From the NCBI GenBank assembly GCA_036873755.1, contig JAVTVY010033874.1:62001-126000 (forward strand): a stretch of DNA of 64,000 nucleotides, written 5' to 3'. Positions within the stretch are counted from its first letter, which is position 1, and the number at the start of each line of letters is the position of its first letter. This document shows positions 36,236 to 47,761 of this stretch, one piece after another. The notes beneath the pieces were generated by a model, which saw only the letters and a list, made by a program, of their open reading frames with translations, was not told the DNA's origin and made no database searches. The translations under genes were made by a program, and so were the position numbers. The stretch comes from Hanleya hanleyi (lineage: Eukaryota; Mollusca; Polyplacophora; Lepidopleurida; Hanleyidae).

Positions 36236-36384
36236 ATCTCACTAACATAAATGACATGTAGCACGTATATAACATGCATATTTATATCAACTAAAAGCTG
36301 CGGCGTAGTAGTATATTGTATCTTACTAGATAGAATCTGAAACACAAGACAGAATCGGTCAACAGTTTCCAGTACCGTACTCAC

Positions 36385-36831
36385 GTGATCAAGACCCGCA
36401 GTTATTTTTCCTATCGTCGTGTTCGTGCACATGCCTATGCCGTCTGGGAGACTTGTTTGCTCGAGTTTGATTCCATCATCTGTATGTGATAGGTTCTCAT
36501 GTATTGCTGCTATTTGTCCATCCTCTGCTTTAACCGATGACAAGGGTATAGGATATTTCCAATCAGCGTCTGGTGGTTCCTGTTTTATATGGACATTAGT
36601 CGACTGCTGATAGCCTTGATGCTCTTCCATGGCGTTATTCAAGACTGGGGTAGTAGATTCGTCTTTTACATCTCGAGGAAACATGACGGGATCCGCATGG
36701 AGATGTTGATGGTGGACCAAGTGTGAGTCTGCTCCATCTTCTGGACAGTCCATGAGAGGTTCAGTCTTTGTCACATCAGACGATGGGAATTTAAAATTAT
36801 CGCTGACGGAAGAATCTGCTTCACTTTCCAT
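36385..36831 (-). CDS. ZF2, exon 1: acidic N-terminus with SUMO-type motifs
   Basis: 149 codons from ATG at 36831 (MESEADSSVSD) to a GTGAGT donor just below 36385. The sequence is acidic and seems disordered. It carries repeated K-x-E sites: TKTE, VKDE, IKQE, VKAE and IKLE, four of which fit the SUMO acceptor consensus. No KRAB, ZAD, BTB or SCAN domain is visible. In zinc-finger repressors such sites are often SUMO-modified; here that is inference. The start is chosen because ZF3 shares it and ZF1 has lost it. It is the first coding exon; an upstream leader exon is possible. Confidence 0.8.
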
Positions 36832-38972
36832 AATTATTCCACAGACGCTATTTTCTGATGTCTTTCACGTCGTTCAGGGCCACAAATATCCTTCAAAAAT
36901 AAGAATACATTCGGAGTCCACTAATTACAGACAAGCTGAAATTCGATATCTTACTTATCTATAGGACTGTCTTTCTGAAATAATATGTTTGCTTTTTATA
37001 GCAAAACATATTCACTAGAAGAATTTTCAGCACAAACAAATTTCTTTTTTTTATATGTATTTAAAATGAAATTTTCGATATCAAAATTTAGGTTTTAGGT
37101 TGTCGTCATGCAAAAATAATGTGAAACAGGCAAACGCGATATTTGAATAATCAGTCTGATTATCTGTGAACTAAACAATATTAAGTAAAAACAATAGAAC
37201 AAGAATATCAAGAATTGTTTCGTATTGAGATAGAAAACATTGCTGGGTGACAAACCTTCGATTTCCTACTGTTGGTTGCTGTGGTGTTTGTCATAAAAAA
37301 AAATGGAAAAAAAGGTTTCGATCCAGATTTGTTTCTACAGGCGACCACCATCCTTTTTTTATTTTCTTTTTTTTTCTTTTAAATCTTAAAAAAATCAACT
37401 TTCTGCACAAGGCAAGGATATCAAACGGTAGTTATACATGTACATTTACAGGTACTATTTGAATATGTAGAAAACCTTCATTGGTATCATAGAAACACCG
37501 GAAAGTTGAATATGAATGCATAAATAAGTATCTATATATGACTTTAGAAACTGCATGTTCAGAATATGAAATGATCTCCATAATAAAGAGAAATAAAAAC
37601 AAATCACCAAGTGACAGATAAATCACACATATTTTGAACAGTTTCATCACAATGCGTTTTTTTGATTTATTGAATAGACAGTGGAGTACTTCGATCCACT
37701 TTTGCCGATAATATTTTTTGTTTCGCGACATCAGTACCCCCCCCCCCCCCTTCCCCTCCCCCCATGACCTCTGCTGTCAGCAATGGATAAATATGAGGCC
37801 AGGAGATTGATCAAAGGGATGGTGTCTCCAATACTGTTGAGGCAGACTCACTTCTCGCCTCAATTTACGTTGGCGAAGTCATTACGTTTGGGACCAATCT
37901 CAACCTGAAATCCCTGCAATCCCTTTTAAGGGTGCTGCAACTTTCCTGGAAAACCCATTAAAAATAGAAATAAAAAAGTTGTTGGGGTACCGGTAGCCTA
38001 CATTCATCGAATAGCCATATTTTTGCGTTAGATCTATATGGCGTTAAGCGTGATTACAGAAATTGCGAGCCTGATAATTTAACGCCTTTTTCGAAATTTC
38101 GACGCTACAATGTCTTTTTCTTTTTTTTTGTGCAAACTTTCAAATCTGAGCCTCACTTTCATTCTACTGAGGTGCTTTGCAAACGTGACAGTAATCCTGT
38201 TAAAAAAAAACCCCCATCCACATTAAAAGATCTAGTCAAGTACCAAGACGTTGATCTGTTATCAGAGTCCATCAGAGTCATGCCGTGTGATCTCCCATGT
38301 GTCAACGAGGTAGGTAAACAACGTCGGAAACAGAGAATTACATACATTCGCCCCAAATCCCCAATATTCTTAGTAACAAACACTTACTTGCACTTCAACT
38401 GCGGCAGACAACAAAATAAAGTGAGAGCTGAGAAGGCGACTGCCATGTTTATCTTCTTCTCCACTCAAACATGCTGACAACAAAGGAGACTTCTGTAAAA
38501 GCGATCCCGTCAAATTTTGGCCCGTGGGACCAAGTTGGCTTGAACAGTGTGTGGCACTGTCTCGTGGTTTGTGAGCGTCGAATATTGTAAACGAGTTGGC
38601 CTGCTCAAAATTCTATATTTAGCCCAAGGGCAAAATTGAACGGATCGCTTAAAAAAAAAAGACTCGCCTGAAGTCAGCACGTTTGATGGGAGAAGAAGAT
38701 CGACATTGCAGTCGCCTTCTCAGCTCTCACTTCATTGTGTTGTCTGCCGCAGTTGAAGTGCAAGTAAGTGTTTGTGACTAAGAATATTGGTGGCATTCTA
38801 ACCCGCAGATACCATATGTTACGACAGTGAGGATTTGGGACGAGTGAATGTAATTTTCTGGTCTGTTTCCGACTTTGTTTATCTATGTTGACACATGGGA
38901 GATCACACAGCATGACTGATAACAGATCAGAACTGGTTCTTGAATATAAATGACCCTAAAACAGGGAGAGCC
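36832..38972. other. Upstream flank of ZF2 and connecting block
   Basis: Non-coding. The first 1.1 kb matches 13290-14460 and 54933-56050; 38120-38900 matches 56570-57140 and 22966-23450. There is a run of 14 C at 37737-37750. Short frames at 38130-38477 and 38159-38383 overlap on opposite strands and are not preserved in other units. Confidence 0.55.
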
Positions 38973-39244
38973 GAGTTCATTTCCAAGCAAAATCATATCT
39001 CTGTCGAGCGCAATGTACAGCTTGCATACCTGTGTGTATACGTACCTACGAGATCATAAAAATGAAGTTTTGTTACGGCTTTGGATTTACTGTAGGTTGG
39101 AAAGACAAGAGTTCATTTCCAAGCAAAATCATATCTCTGTCGAGCGCAATGTACAGCTTGCATACCTGTGTGTATACGTACCTACGAGATCATAAAAATG
39201 AAGTTTTGTTACGGCTGTGGATTTACTGTAGGTTGGAAAGACAA
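38973..39244. repeat. 136-bp tandem duplication
   Basis: Two nearly identical units beginning GAGTTCATTTCCAAGC at 38973 and 39109. Other units (23453, 59126) have a single copy, so this duplication is private to unit 3. Confidence 0.93.
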
Positions 39245-40507
39245 GAGTTAGCAGAACCGTGAGCATACTCCCACAAATTCCGGAATAGAATTTGCTCGCG
39301 GTAAACGTTTCTACACTACGGTATCCAAAACGTCAACCTATTTGAGGTAATGAACACGGACCGCGGAAATTTAAGGGACCGTTGACAGAGGGGTAGTAGC
39401 AACACGGTGTAAGATCATGGATATCGCTCATAGACAGCGGGAAAGGAGGGACTGGGTGACATTATAGATAATTGGAATTAAATAATTGAAAACGTGAAGA
39501 AGTTCGTCGTAATCTGGAAGAAGAGAATTTTTTCAATTATGTGTGAAATTCAAAGTGAAAACGTAGTTCACAATTTTTGCATATTTTATGCAGTCCACCA
39601 ATGCGACGGAAAACATCCTTCTTTACTTTTTCAAACAGAAAAAGAGACTTGCCTTGTACAAAGAACAGGTTGGTTTTAATAATAGACACTTCTGATACCG
39701 CTCTGTATAAAGTCATAATGTGAAGTGATTCTGGTTACAGAGAGACAGATGCATTTACAATTTCTTTCAGTTTCTCTCTCATTTTAATGTCAGCTATTTG
39801 ACCTCGTTGGCAGTTTGGTGCGCAACTTGGGACGTAGGTTGAGGATACTGTGACGTGGGAACATACAACAACATAACGACAATTGGTGGCGATGACTTGT
39901 ATTCTGTTAAATGGGGGGAGCGGGTACTTTCCGCCGTTGCTTTTCGCTCTTATCTCCAGAACGACAACAATTGACGGGGTATTTTTAACATATTTGTATA
40001 ATTCCCGAAGCAGGGCATCATGGGTAAATTCGAAATGACAACCATGTGGGGTACTCGAAAGGTGATGTTTTCATTCTTTTTCTTCAACATTCCTGCTTTT
40101 CTGCCAAAAACACAAGATATTTTATTTCACATCAGGTTATCATTTACTAATTTATCATGAAATTTTTGCGAAAAAAAAAACACACACAAATAAAAGTATA
40201 CAAAAAAAATCTGAACCCCCGCCCTTCCCCAAGGCTGCGGTACACCCCAATGTCCTTCCCCAAGGTTGCGGTACACCCCAAATCGCCCAGGAAAAATTGG
40301 GTTAATATGCCAAAACAGTAGTCTTTACACAACTGCGGTCAGTTTGGAGCACACAGGAAGAAACTTAAGCTTTGAATACATTCATGCCTGGCCATGCTGT
40401 TTGGAGATTTTCGCTTTTAAACTCAGCCACTTTCCAATTGACAAACATAGTTCTATTTCAAGCCCAAATTACCCTCTTCTGTGATATCCCATACACCAGA
40501 CCGGTGT
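39245..40507. repeat. Segment A, unit 4, left part
   Basis: It matches 59270-60770 closely. It includes a TTAA-element relic at about 39911-40305, whose right end duplicates the phrase GGTTGCGGTACACCCC. The block stops at 40507, where a retroelement nest was inserted; it resumes at 47762. Confidence 0.75.
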
Positions 40508-40985
40508 ATCTAATACCGCTTATGCCGGTGCTAGGGGCCGTGTGGTCATATCATCCAAGTTGCCACATGAACAGGTACAATAAAAGCGTACCTGAGATAC
40601 AACACATATCACGAATCGTTAGAGTCTTGGTATGTGCTTTAGATTAGGTTAACCAGAAGGCTTCTCTGTGAAGTCATGTGACGCAGTCAGTATGTCGGCA
40701 CCTCTTCCCACTTCCCTTATATGTGTTGTAATTTTTACCTGTATATGGCGAGATTCTGCTGGTGGACGTTTCGTCCCCGAGGCCCGCCCCCTGTACAGAC
40801 CTTTTGGTCTTTGATATATGTTGGCATTTGTAGGAAGTTGATGCTGGGTCGACATCGGGCGTTACAGACTAGTCTTTCGTCTTAATTCCGTCATTTACAT
40901 CCGACGACCATACAGCTCACCAATCTCCAATGTACGAGTTGTCACAGCGAAACAGCTCACCAATTACCAGTATACGAGTTGTCAG
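40508..40985 (+). mobile_element. S repeat 1 (Penelope-like 3' end)
   Basis: First unit of a 508-bp tandem repeat. It starts with the 3' part of the PLE coding region (phrase CCGGTGCTAGGGGCCGT, as at 21322) and extends some 400 bp further. The gypsy element is inserted near its end; the remaining 33 bp are at 46997-47029. Confidence 0.75.
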
Positions 40986-41215
40986 CGCCATTATTGGTGT
41001 TATTGTTCATACACGTGGAATTGTTATGCCCTATGTCGCATGCGCTAATGACGTAGCTTCGGCCCTCTCTTCCCTGGTTCTCGTGTGTAATGTTACGTGT
41101 TTTACCTGTGTCTTGTTGGAGCTAATAAACAACGCTTATTTCACACAGAAACGACGTCTTGTTGTTGGTTTGACGCTGTGTTGAGTTCGAGGAGGATTTA
41201 CCTAACTAACTGGCG
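40986..41215 (+). repeat. 5' LTR
   Basis: 230 bp, starting CGCCATTATTGG and ending CTAACTGGCG. AATAAA at 41124-41129 is a candidate poly(A) signal. The ends form a 4-bp inverted repeat CGCC/GGCG. Confidence 0.92.
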
Positions 41216-41231
41216 TGGTGGCAGCAAAGAT
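41216..41231 (+). other. Probable primer binding site
   Basis: TGGTGGCAGCAAAG begins directly at the end of the 5' LTR, the position where a tRNA 3' end pairs to start minus-strand synthesis. The tRNA was not identified. Confidence 0.6.
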
Positions 41232-41373
41232 TCAACCCACGATTCTCCGCGTACATGTACGGTAAGCGACGATAAACTGTCTAAACTTTTCCTCCCGCTC
41301 AAACGCACGTGGCTCACTGTGCTGTGACAAATCAATCTGTGCATCTCAGCACGGTAATATTAGACGTTCGCTT

Positions 41374-43908
41374 GTGGCAGACAATTTATTGACTATGGCT
41401 AGCATCCACAGAGCACCGAAACAGTGGTGTCTAACAAAAACTGAGACAATAAATTCATTCGAGAATTGGAAACAGAACTTGCATTACACACTGTCTTTGG
41501 ATTCAAACTTCGCTCCCTTCCTCCTGGATGGAACCCGTTGGGAAAAGAAAACAAGAGGTAATCCTAATCGCGGATTTATCGACGATGGACAAGCCGTTAC
41601 GGACGCCAGTCGTCGCACTGCTCAACAAAAGGTAAATATGCTTGAGTTAATGCTTGGTCAAATAGCTAATTATTGTCCAGTGATTTCTCGCAACACCAAC
41701 ATTAAAACGTCCACATCCATTGACAGTATTTGGCAGGCGATTCGATTACATTTTGGATTTCAATCAACGGGGGCCCATTTTATTGACCTTACTGACATTC
41801 ATTTCGAGCCCGATGAACGTCCAGAAGACCTGTATCAACGCCTTATGGCATTTGTCGAAGATAGCTTACTCCTACGTGATGGGGGAATTTCTCATCATGG
41901 TCAAGCGATCACAGAAGACGAGGAAATGTCTCCATCTCATGAAAATTTCGTAGTTCTCACCTGGCTTCATTTAATCCACTCAGACTTGCCCAAATTAGTA
42001 AAGCAAAGATATAGTACAGAGTTGCTATCTCGCACCCTTGCGTCCATCAAACCGGAGATATCTCAAGCCGTATCGTCCCTTCTAGATGAGATACATGCTA
42101 ATACTGATGCAAAGATTTTGCGGTCTGATACAATGCGTCTGAATATCCCCAAACGCAAAACTACTGCTCAACCACAACTACGACAGAAAAAATCGTGCCG
42201 CCTCTGTCGGCAAGCCAATCGATCGGACAGTCACTTCTTGAGTCAATGTAGCTTTTTGCCAGAGCAAGATCGAAAATATATGACAAAAGCTAGGCAAATT
42301 GCCCATATTTTAGATGAAGATGACATAGACCATGAGGAATTATGCATATCAGAAGCTGATACCGTCCATGATCTAACCTCCAATGAGTCGAGCTGTGCCC
42401 TAAGAATTCAAGTGCGTCAATCTCCCTATCTCGATGCCTTTTATAACCACCATGCTACACGAATCACAATTGACAGCGGCGCGACGGGCAATTTGATGCG
42501 TCTATCAACTGCTAAGCGCTTAGGTATTACTCTACAAAAGAGTTCTCAGTCAGCACACCAGGCGGATGGATCATCGCCGCTTCAAGTTGTAGGTGAAACC
42601 CACATTGTCTTTGTGCGAGACAATCCTGAATTTCAGTTTGAAGGCCTTGTAGTACAGAACTTAGATGTCGGCGTTTTGGCCGGCACGCCATTCATGGAGC
42701 TTAACGACATCAGCGTACGTCCAGCTAAACACCATATAACGCTTGATGACGGTACAGTTATAAAATATGGTTCTTCAACCAATTCTTCAGCCACCCACAC
42801 AATCCGACGGGCCCATCTATTGCGCATTCCTCCTAAATCGACCACTGTGTGGCCTGGAGAGTACATCGAACTGCAACTTCCGGATGAGCTTGCGCAGTCT
42901 GACACCATATATGCGATGGAACCTCGTTCCCATGATCAACTCTCTGTCCCAGAGTCTAAGATCTGGCCACCCCCCGACTTGATTTCTAGCATCTCTGGCA
43001 AGATACGGATTCCAAATTTGTCTGAGGAACCACAGATTTTAAAACGCCATCAGCATCTGTGTCAAATTTGCCCTGTCTTTGTACCCGATCCAACCTCCAT
43101 TGAGACACAAGTGAGTGAACTCACAACAAGTACAACACATACTCCTGCCAAGGACACGACGCTATATTCACATTCCATCAAAATAGATCCAGACAATATC
43201 ATGCCTTCAGAGTTCAAAGGTAAATTCCAAACGTTACTTACCGAATTTGATGAAGTCTTCAATCCCAAGCCCAAGGGTTATAATGGTGCATCTGGTCCTT
43301 TCCAGGCCGTAGTAAACATGGGTCCTGTTCAACCCCCGCAACGTAAAGGACGCGTTCCACAATATGCTCGCGATAAACTGGTTGAACTCCAACACAAATT
43401 TGATGAGCTTGAGAATATGAGTGTATTCGTTCGACCAGAAGATGTCAAGATTTCTGTTGAATATCTCAATCCTTCTTTCCTTGTGAAGAAATCTAGCGGT
43501 GGTTTCCGACTGGTGACAGCTTTCTCTGACGTGGGAAGATACAGCAAGCCCCAGCCATCTCTTATGCCTGATGTGAACTCTGTTTTACGACAGATTGGAA
43601 AGTGGAAACATATTATCTCTACTGATCTGACGAGTGCTTTTTATCAAATCCCGTTATCTAAAGCCTCGATGAAATATTGCGGTGTGTCTACACCTTTCCG
43701 TGGTATTCGGGTATATGCTCGATCAGCCATGGGTATGCCAGGATCTGAGACGGCATTAGAAGAGTTAATGTGCCGCGTCCTGGGAGATTTGCTTCAAGAA
43801 GGCATCGTGACTAAACTGGCTGATGACTTATACTGTGGCGGAGAAACGCTGGACGAGTTGTACTCAAACTGGCAACGACTCCTACATGCCCTACAAGAGA
43901 ATGATTGA
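41374..43908 (+). pseudogene. gypsy Gag-Pol, N-terminal part (Gag, protease, RT)
   Basis: 844 codons from an ATG near the PBS. Residues 1-250 are Gag-like. A zinc knuckle follows with C275, C278, H287 and C292. The aspartic protease motif DSGA is at 367-370, and the reverse transcriptase has ISTDLTSAFYQIP near 748 and LADDLY at 815-820. Gag and Pol are in one frame. The frame is ended early, inside the RT thumb region, by TGA at 43906-43908; the same frame stays open afterwards. In intact relatives the polyprotein is cut by its own protease. Confidence 0.85.
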
Positions 43909-45350
43909 TGTCTTTCAGCCTCCAAGACTGTAATATGTCCCAAGTCGACAACTGTGCTAGGATGGATCTGGCGCCAAGGACACATCCAGGCCAGTACTCA
44001 TCGTGTCGCCACTCTAGCATCGTGTACGCCACCAGGAACTGTCAAAGGATTGCGGTCATTCATTGGAGCGTACAAAGTCCTGGCTTGAGTCATTCCAAAT
44101 TGCGCCACAGTTCTGTCACCCTTGGAAGATGTTGTTGGTGGACGTCAGTCACAAGAAAAGCTGGAGTGGTCAGATCATCTCCACCATGCCTATCGGACGG
44201 CTCAGGAAACTTTATCGTCAAACAAGTCCATAATATTACCACGACCCCACGACCAGATTTGGATCGTTACAGATGGTTCTGTAAAACAGAACGGCATAGC
44301 AGCTACTCTGTACGTAACCCGTGAAGGAAAACTATGCCTTGCCGGTTTCTTCAGTGCTAAGTTACGAAAGCAACAAGTCACCTGGCTACCTTGCGAAGTT
44401 GAAGCACTATCAATCGCCTCCGCCGTTAAACACTTCAGTCCGTTCATCATACAGTCCCGTCATACATCCTGTGTTCTTACTGACAGTAAGCCGTGTGTAC
44501 AAGCATTCGAGAAATTGTGTCGCGGTGAATTCTCTGTCAGTCCACGGGTTTCCACATTCCTTTCGACCGTTAGCCGTTATCAGGCATCAGTCCGCCATCT
44601 TGCCGGTTCCGCAAACATACCATCGGACTTTGCTAGCAGAAATGCTCCAGACTGTGACAACCCAACTTGTCAAATTTGCTCCTTTGTTGCCCACCTGGAA
44701 AGTTGTGTTGTTCATTTATGTATCACAGAGGTCCTCAAAGATAATATCAAGCTCCCCTTCACCAGTCGACCAGCCTGGCTGGCTCTCCAGTCCGAGTGCG
44801 CTGATTTGCGCCGCACTCATGCTCATCTGAAACAAGGCACCCGCCCGTCAAAAAAACTTACTGACATCAAAGATGTAAAACGCTATCTTAATGTCGCTTC
44901 TATCGCCAAAGATGGTCTATTGGTTGTTCGTCGACAGGATCCTTTCACTTCTTCCCGAGAGTGCATCGTTGTTCCTCGACAAGTTCTTGATGGCCTGCTC
45001 ACCGCTCTCCATATCCACTTGAATCACCCGACCTGCCACCAGCTTAAGCTTGCTGTACGCCGTTTCTTCTATGCACTGGATATGGACAAATCTGTTGAGC
45101 ACGTAATGAGTGGATGTCATCAATGTGCTTCATTACAGAACATTCCCCATGATGTAATCACACAGTCCACAGAAGATCCACCGGATAAGATCGGGATATC
45201 TTACGCAGCAGATGTGATCAAACGTCAGAAACAGTTCATCCTTGTTCTGAGAGAATGTGTTACGGCCTATACCTGTGCCTGTTTGATAGAGGATGAGCGA
45301 CGAGAGTCTCTACAAAGTGCACTTCTTCGACTGTGCCTCGAAATTCGCCC
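43909..45350 (+). pseudogene. gypsy Pol, middle part (RT end, RNase H, integrase start)
   Basis: It continues in the same frame after the first TGA. A second in-frame TGA is at 44086-44088. RNase H residues are visible after 44122: Asp in VTDGS, Glu in PCEVEAL and Asp in LTDSK. An integrase zinc-binding region follows near 45010-45130 (His-rich HIHLNHPTCH, then CHQC). The frame loses integrase similarity at about 45345, where the next piece takes over in another frame. Confidence 0.82.
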
Positions 45351-46277
45351 ATTGGAGGCCCTGCCGCAGTTGTACGTACTGACCCAGCCCCAGCCTTCCA
45401 GTCCCTCGTTAATGATGAACTTCTCCGGGAACACCGACTCACGCTTGAGGTGGGGAGAGTGAAGAACAGAAATAAAAACCCTGTCGCCGACAAAGCTGTT
45501 CAAGAACTAGAAAGCGAGCTCTTGCGTCAAGATCCATCGGCCGGTTATGTTTCTCCTCTCAAACTTGCTCTTGCTACGGCACACCTGAACACGCGTATCA
45601 GATCTAGGGGTCTATCTGCACGGGAAATGTGGACCCAAAGAGATCAATTTACCAACGCCCAGATTCCATTACAGGACATGAAACTTATTGTGGACCAACA
45701 TTCTCAACGCAATGCCAATCATCCACACAGTGAGAAATCTAAAGCCCCGCTGAGTGGCCCACCGCCTATTCCTTCAATCGACGTAGGGGACTTAGTATAT
45801 CTTCATTCGGATGGCAACAAATTGAGTGCACGTGACCGTTATCTTGTCGTAGCAGTGGATGGCCAATGGTGTAACATCAGGAAATTTACTGGTGCTCAAC
45901 TTAGGAAAACCTCATACCGCGTCAAACATTCCGAGTGTTATAAAGTACCAGTTTCTTCTGAACCTAACTCTGCACGCACATGGCGTTACGCTCATGACGA
46001 TTCGGATGATGAGTTTGAAGAGGTAGAGAAACCGCCTACTCCCATAAACCCACCTGTACTCCCACCTGTTCCACTAGAGATTTACAACCCAGCTGAGGTT
46101 GCGTCAGGCTTGCAATTGGAATGTAATATACCGGACGCTTCAACCATACCTGTGGATGAGGGTGACAGTCAAGGTATTACTCCTATCACGAATGGGTCAT
46201 CATCCCCAGAACTCTTGCGACGATCTGGTCGACAACGGTCTCGGCCAACTCGTCTAAAGGATTATGTGCTTGACTGA
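45333..46277 (+). pseudogene. gypsy integrase C-terminal part
   Basis: An open frame shifted against the previous piece, so one indel lies near 45345. It carries the central integrase Asp (VVRTDPAP) and a C-terminal domain with VGDLVYLHSDG. It ends with a Pro-rich and acidic tail and an Arg-rich stretch before the stop. The ATG at 45333 is not a real start. Confidence 0.8.
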
Positions 46278-46320
46278 AGTATCATTCCGTGTATAGCCAA
46301 TGATTTCTGGAATGTGTAGT

Positions 46321-46436
46321 GGGGCAGAATAATCCCCTATGCTAGAGGGCAGTCTACCCTATGACAGCATTTATGTTTAACGGAAATGGGGCAGAATAAT
46401 CCCCTGTTGCCAGAGGGCAGTCTACCCTATGATGGC
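46321..46436 (+). repeat. Duplicated hairpin motif before the 3' LTR
   Basis: GGGGCAGAATAATCCCCT and AGAGGGCAGTCTACCCT occur twice, 67 bp apart, in the untranslated stretch after pol. Each phrase is partly self-complementary, so small paired hairpins are possible in the transcript. Confidence 0.8.
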
Positions 46437-46748
46437 ACATTATCAGTGCAGTGTACAATATCCTACATCTTGACATTCAGATTCAGTCTATCTTACAATG
46501 TCAAACTTTCTAAACATTTTAATAATCTGTCATAACTGATGACGTTCCCACCATTAATGACCTGTGTATTCATCCATACAGTAAAAAGTTCAGGTGAAAA
46601 TTGATACCCATTTAACGGTCCACAACCATGCTGAAGAGAAGGCATCATTGCTGAAGTATCATTGCCGTCTGCATGACATTCCAAGTCAAACTTAGTTTTA
46701 TAGTTCAGCTAGTACTGTGTTAAATAAAGAAAGAAGAGAGAAAACAAT

Positions 46749-46766
46749 TAAAGGGAAAAGGGATCA
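46749..46766 (+). other. Polypurine tract
   Basis: AAAGGGAAAAGGGA lies directly before the 3' LTR, the usual place for the primer of plus-strand synthesis in LTR elements. Confidence 0.75.
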
Positions 46767-46996
46767 CGCCATTATTGGTGTTATTGTTTATACACGTGGA
46801 ATTGTTATGCCCTATGTCGCATGCGCTAATGACGTAGCTTCGGCCCTCTCTTCCCTGGTTCTCGTGTGTAATGTTACGTGTTTTGCCTGTGTCTTGTTGG
46901 AGCTAATAAACAACGCTCATTTCACACAGAAACGACGTCTTGTTGTTGGTTTGACGCTGTGTTGAGTTCGAGGAGGATTTACCTAACTAACTGGCG
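46767..46996 (+). repeat. 3' LTR
   Basis: Same length as the 5' LTR (230 bp); differences seen are C/T in the first 30 bases, A/G near ACCTG/GCCTG, and T/C in AACGCTTATT. The near identity argues that pol stops are recent or were already in the source copy. Confidence 0.92.
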
Positions 46997-47761
46997 CAGA
47001 GCATTTTCATCATAGCTCTCTAGATTTGTATCTAATACCACTTATGCCGGTGCTAGGGGCCGTGTGGTCATATCATCCAAGTTGCCACATGAACAGGTAC
47101 AATAAAAGCGTACCTGAGATACAACACATATCACGAATCGTTAGATTCTTGGTATGTGCTTTAGATTAGGTTAACCGGAGGACTTCTCTGTGAAGTCATG
47201 TGACGCAGTCAGTATGTCGGTACCTCTTCGCACTTCCCTTATATGTGTTGTAATTTTTACCTGTATATGGCGAGATTCTGCTGGTGGAGGTTTCGTCCCC
47301 GAGGCCCGCCCCCTGTACAGACCTTTTGGTCTTTGATATATGTTGGCATTTGTGGGAAGTTGATGCTGGGTCGACATCGGGCGTTACAGACTAGTCTTTC
47401 GTCTTAATTCCGTCATTTACATCCGACGACCATACAGCTCACCAATCTCCAATATACGAGTTGTCACAGCGAAACAGCTCACCAAATACCAGTATACGAG
47501 TTGTCAGAGCATTTTCATCATAGCCCTCTAGATTTGTATCTAATACCGCTTATGCCGGTGCTAGGGGCCGTGTGGTCATATCATCCAAGTTGCCACATGA
47601 ACAGGTACAATAAAAGCGTACCTGAGATACAACACATATCACGAATCGTTAGATTCTTGGTATGTGCTTTAGATTAGGTTAACCAGAAGACTTCTCGGTG
47701 AAGTCATGTGACGCAGTCAGTATGTCGGCACCTCTTCCCACTTCCCTTATATGTGTTGTAA
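46997..47761 (+). mobile_element. S repeats 2 and 3 (tandem Penelope-like 3' ends)
   Basis: They contain the tail of S1, a full 508-bp copy (47030-47537) and a truncated third copy ending 47761, where segment A resumes. Tandem partial copies in direct orientation are typical of PLE insertions, which form pseudo-LTRs. The whole nest 40508-47761 is absent from the equivalent point of unit 5 (near 60773). Confidence 0.78.

Larger units (their letters stand above)
40986..46996 (+). mobile_element. Ty3/gypsy-type LTR retrotransposon, decayed pol
   Basis: Two 230-bp LTRs (40986-41215 and 46767-46996) differ at about three bases, so the insertion is recent. Domain order in the interior is Gag-like, zinc knuckle, protease, RT, RNase H, integrase: the Ty3/gypsy order, with RT of that style rather than BEL/Pao. 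LTR ends are CGCC and GGCG instead of TG and CA. The flanks share CAG, and joining them restores the S repeat seen at 47495-47520. Two in-frame TGA codons and one frameshift make this copy unable to produce its own full Pol. Confidence 0.88.

Noticed and set aside
40740..40790. Possible hammerhead ribozyme in the PLE-derived S repeat, since PLEs often carry one; the minus strand has GACGAAACGTC
   Set aside because: The CUGANGA box and a matching stem II are not present on either strand nearby.
43794..45503. Several minus-strand frames overlapping gypsy pol
   Set aside because: Shadows of the pol coding sequence; no start context or domains.
40986..46996. BEL/Pao classification of the LTR element
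   Set aside because: RT motifs (ISTDLTSAFYQIP, LADDLY) and the integrase style fit Ty3/gypsy better.
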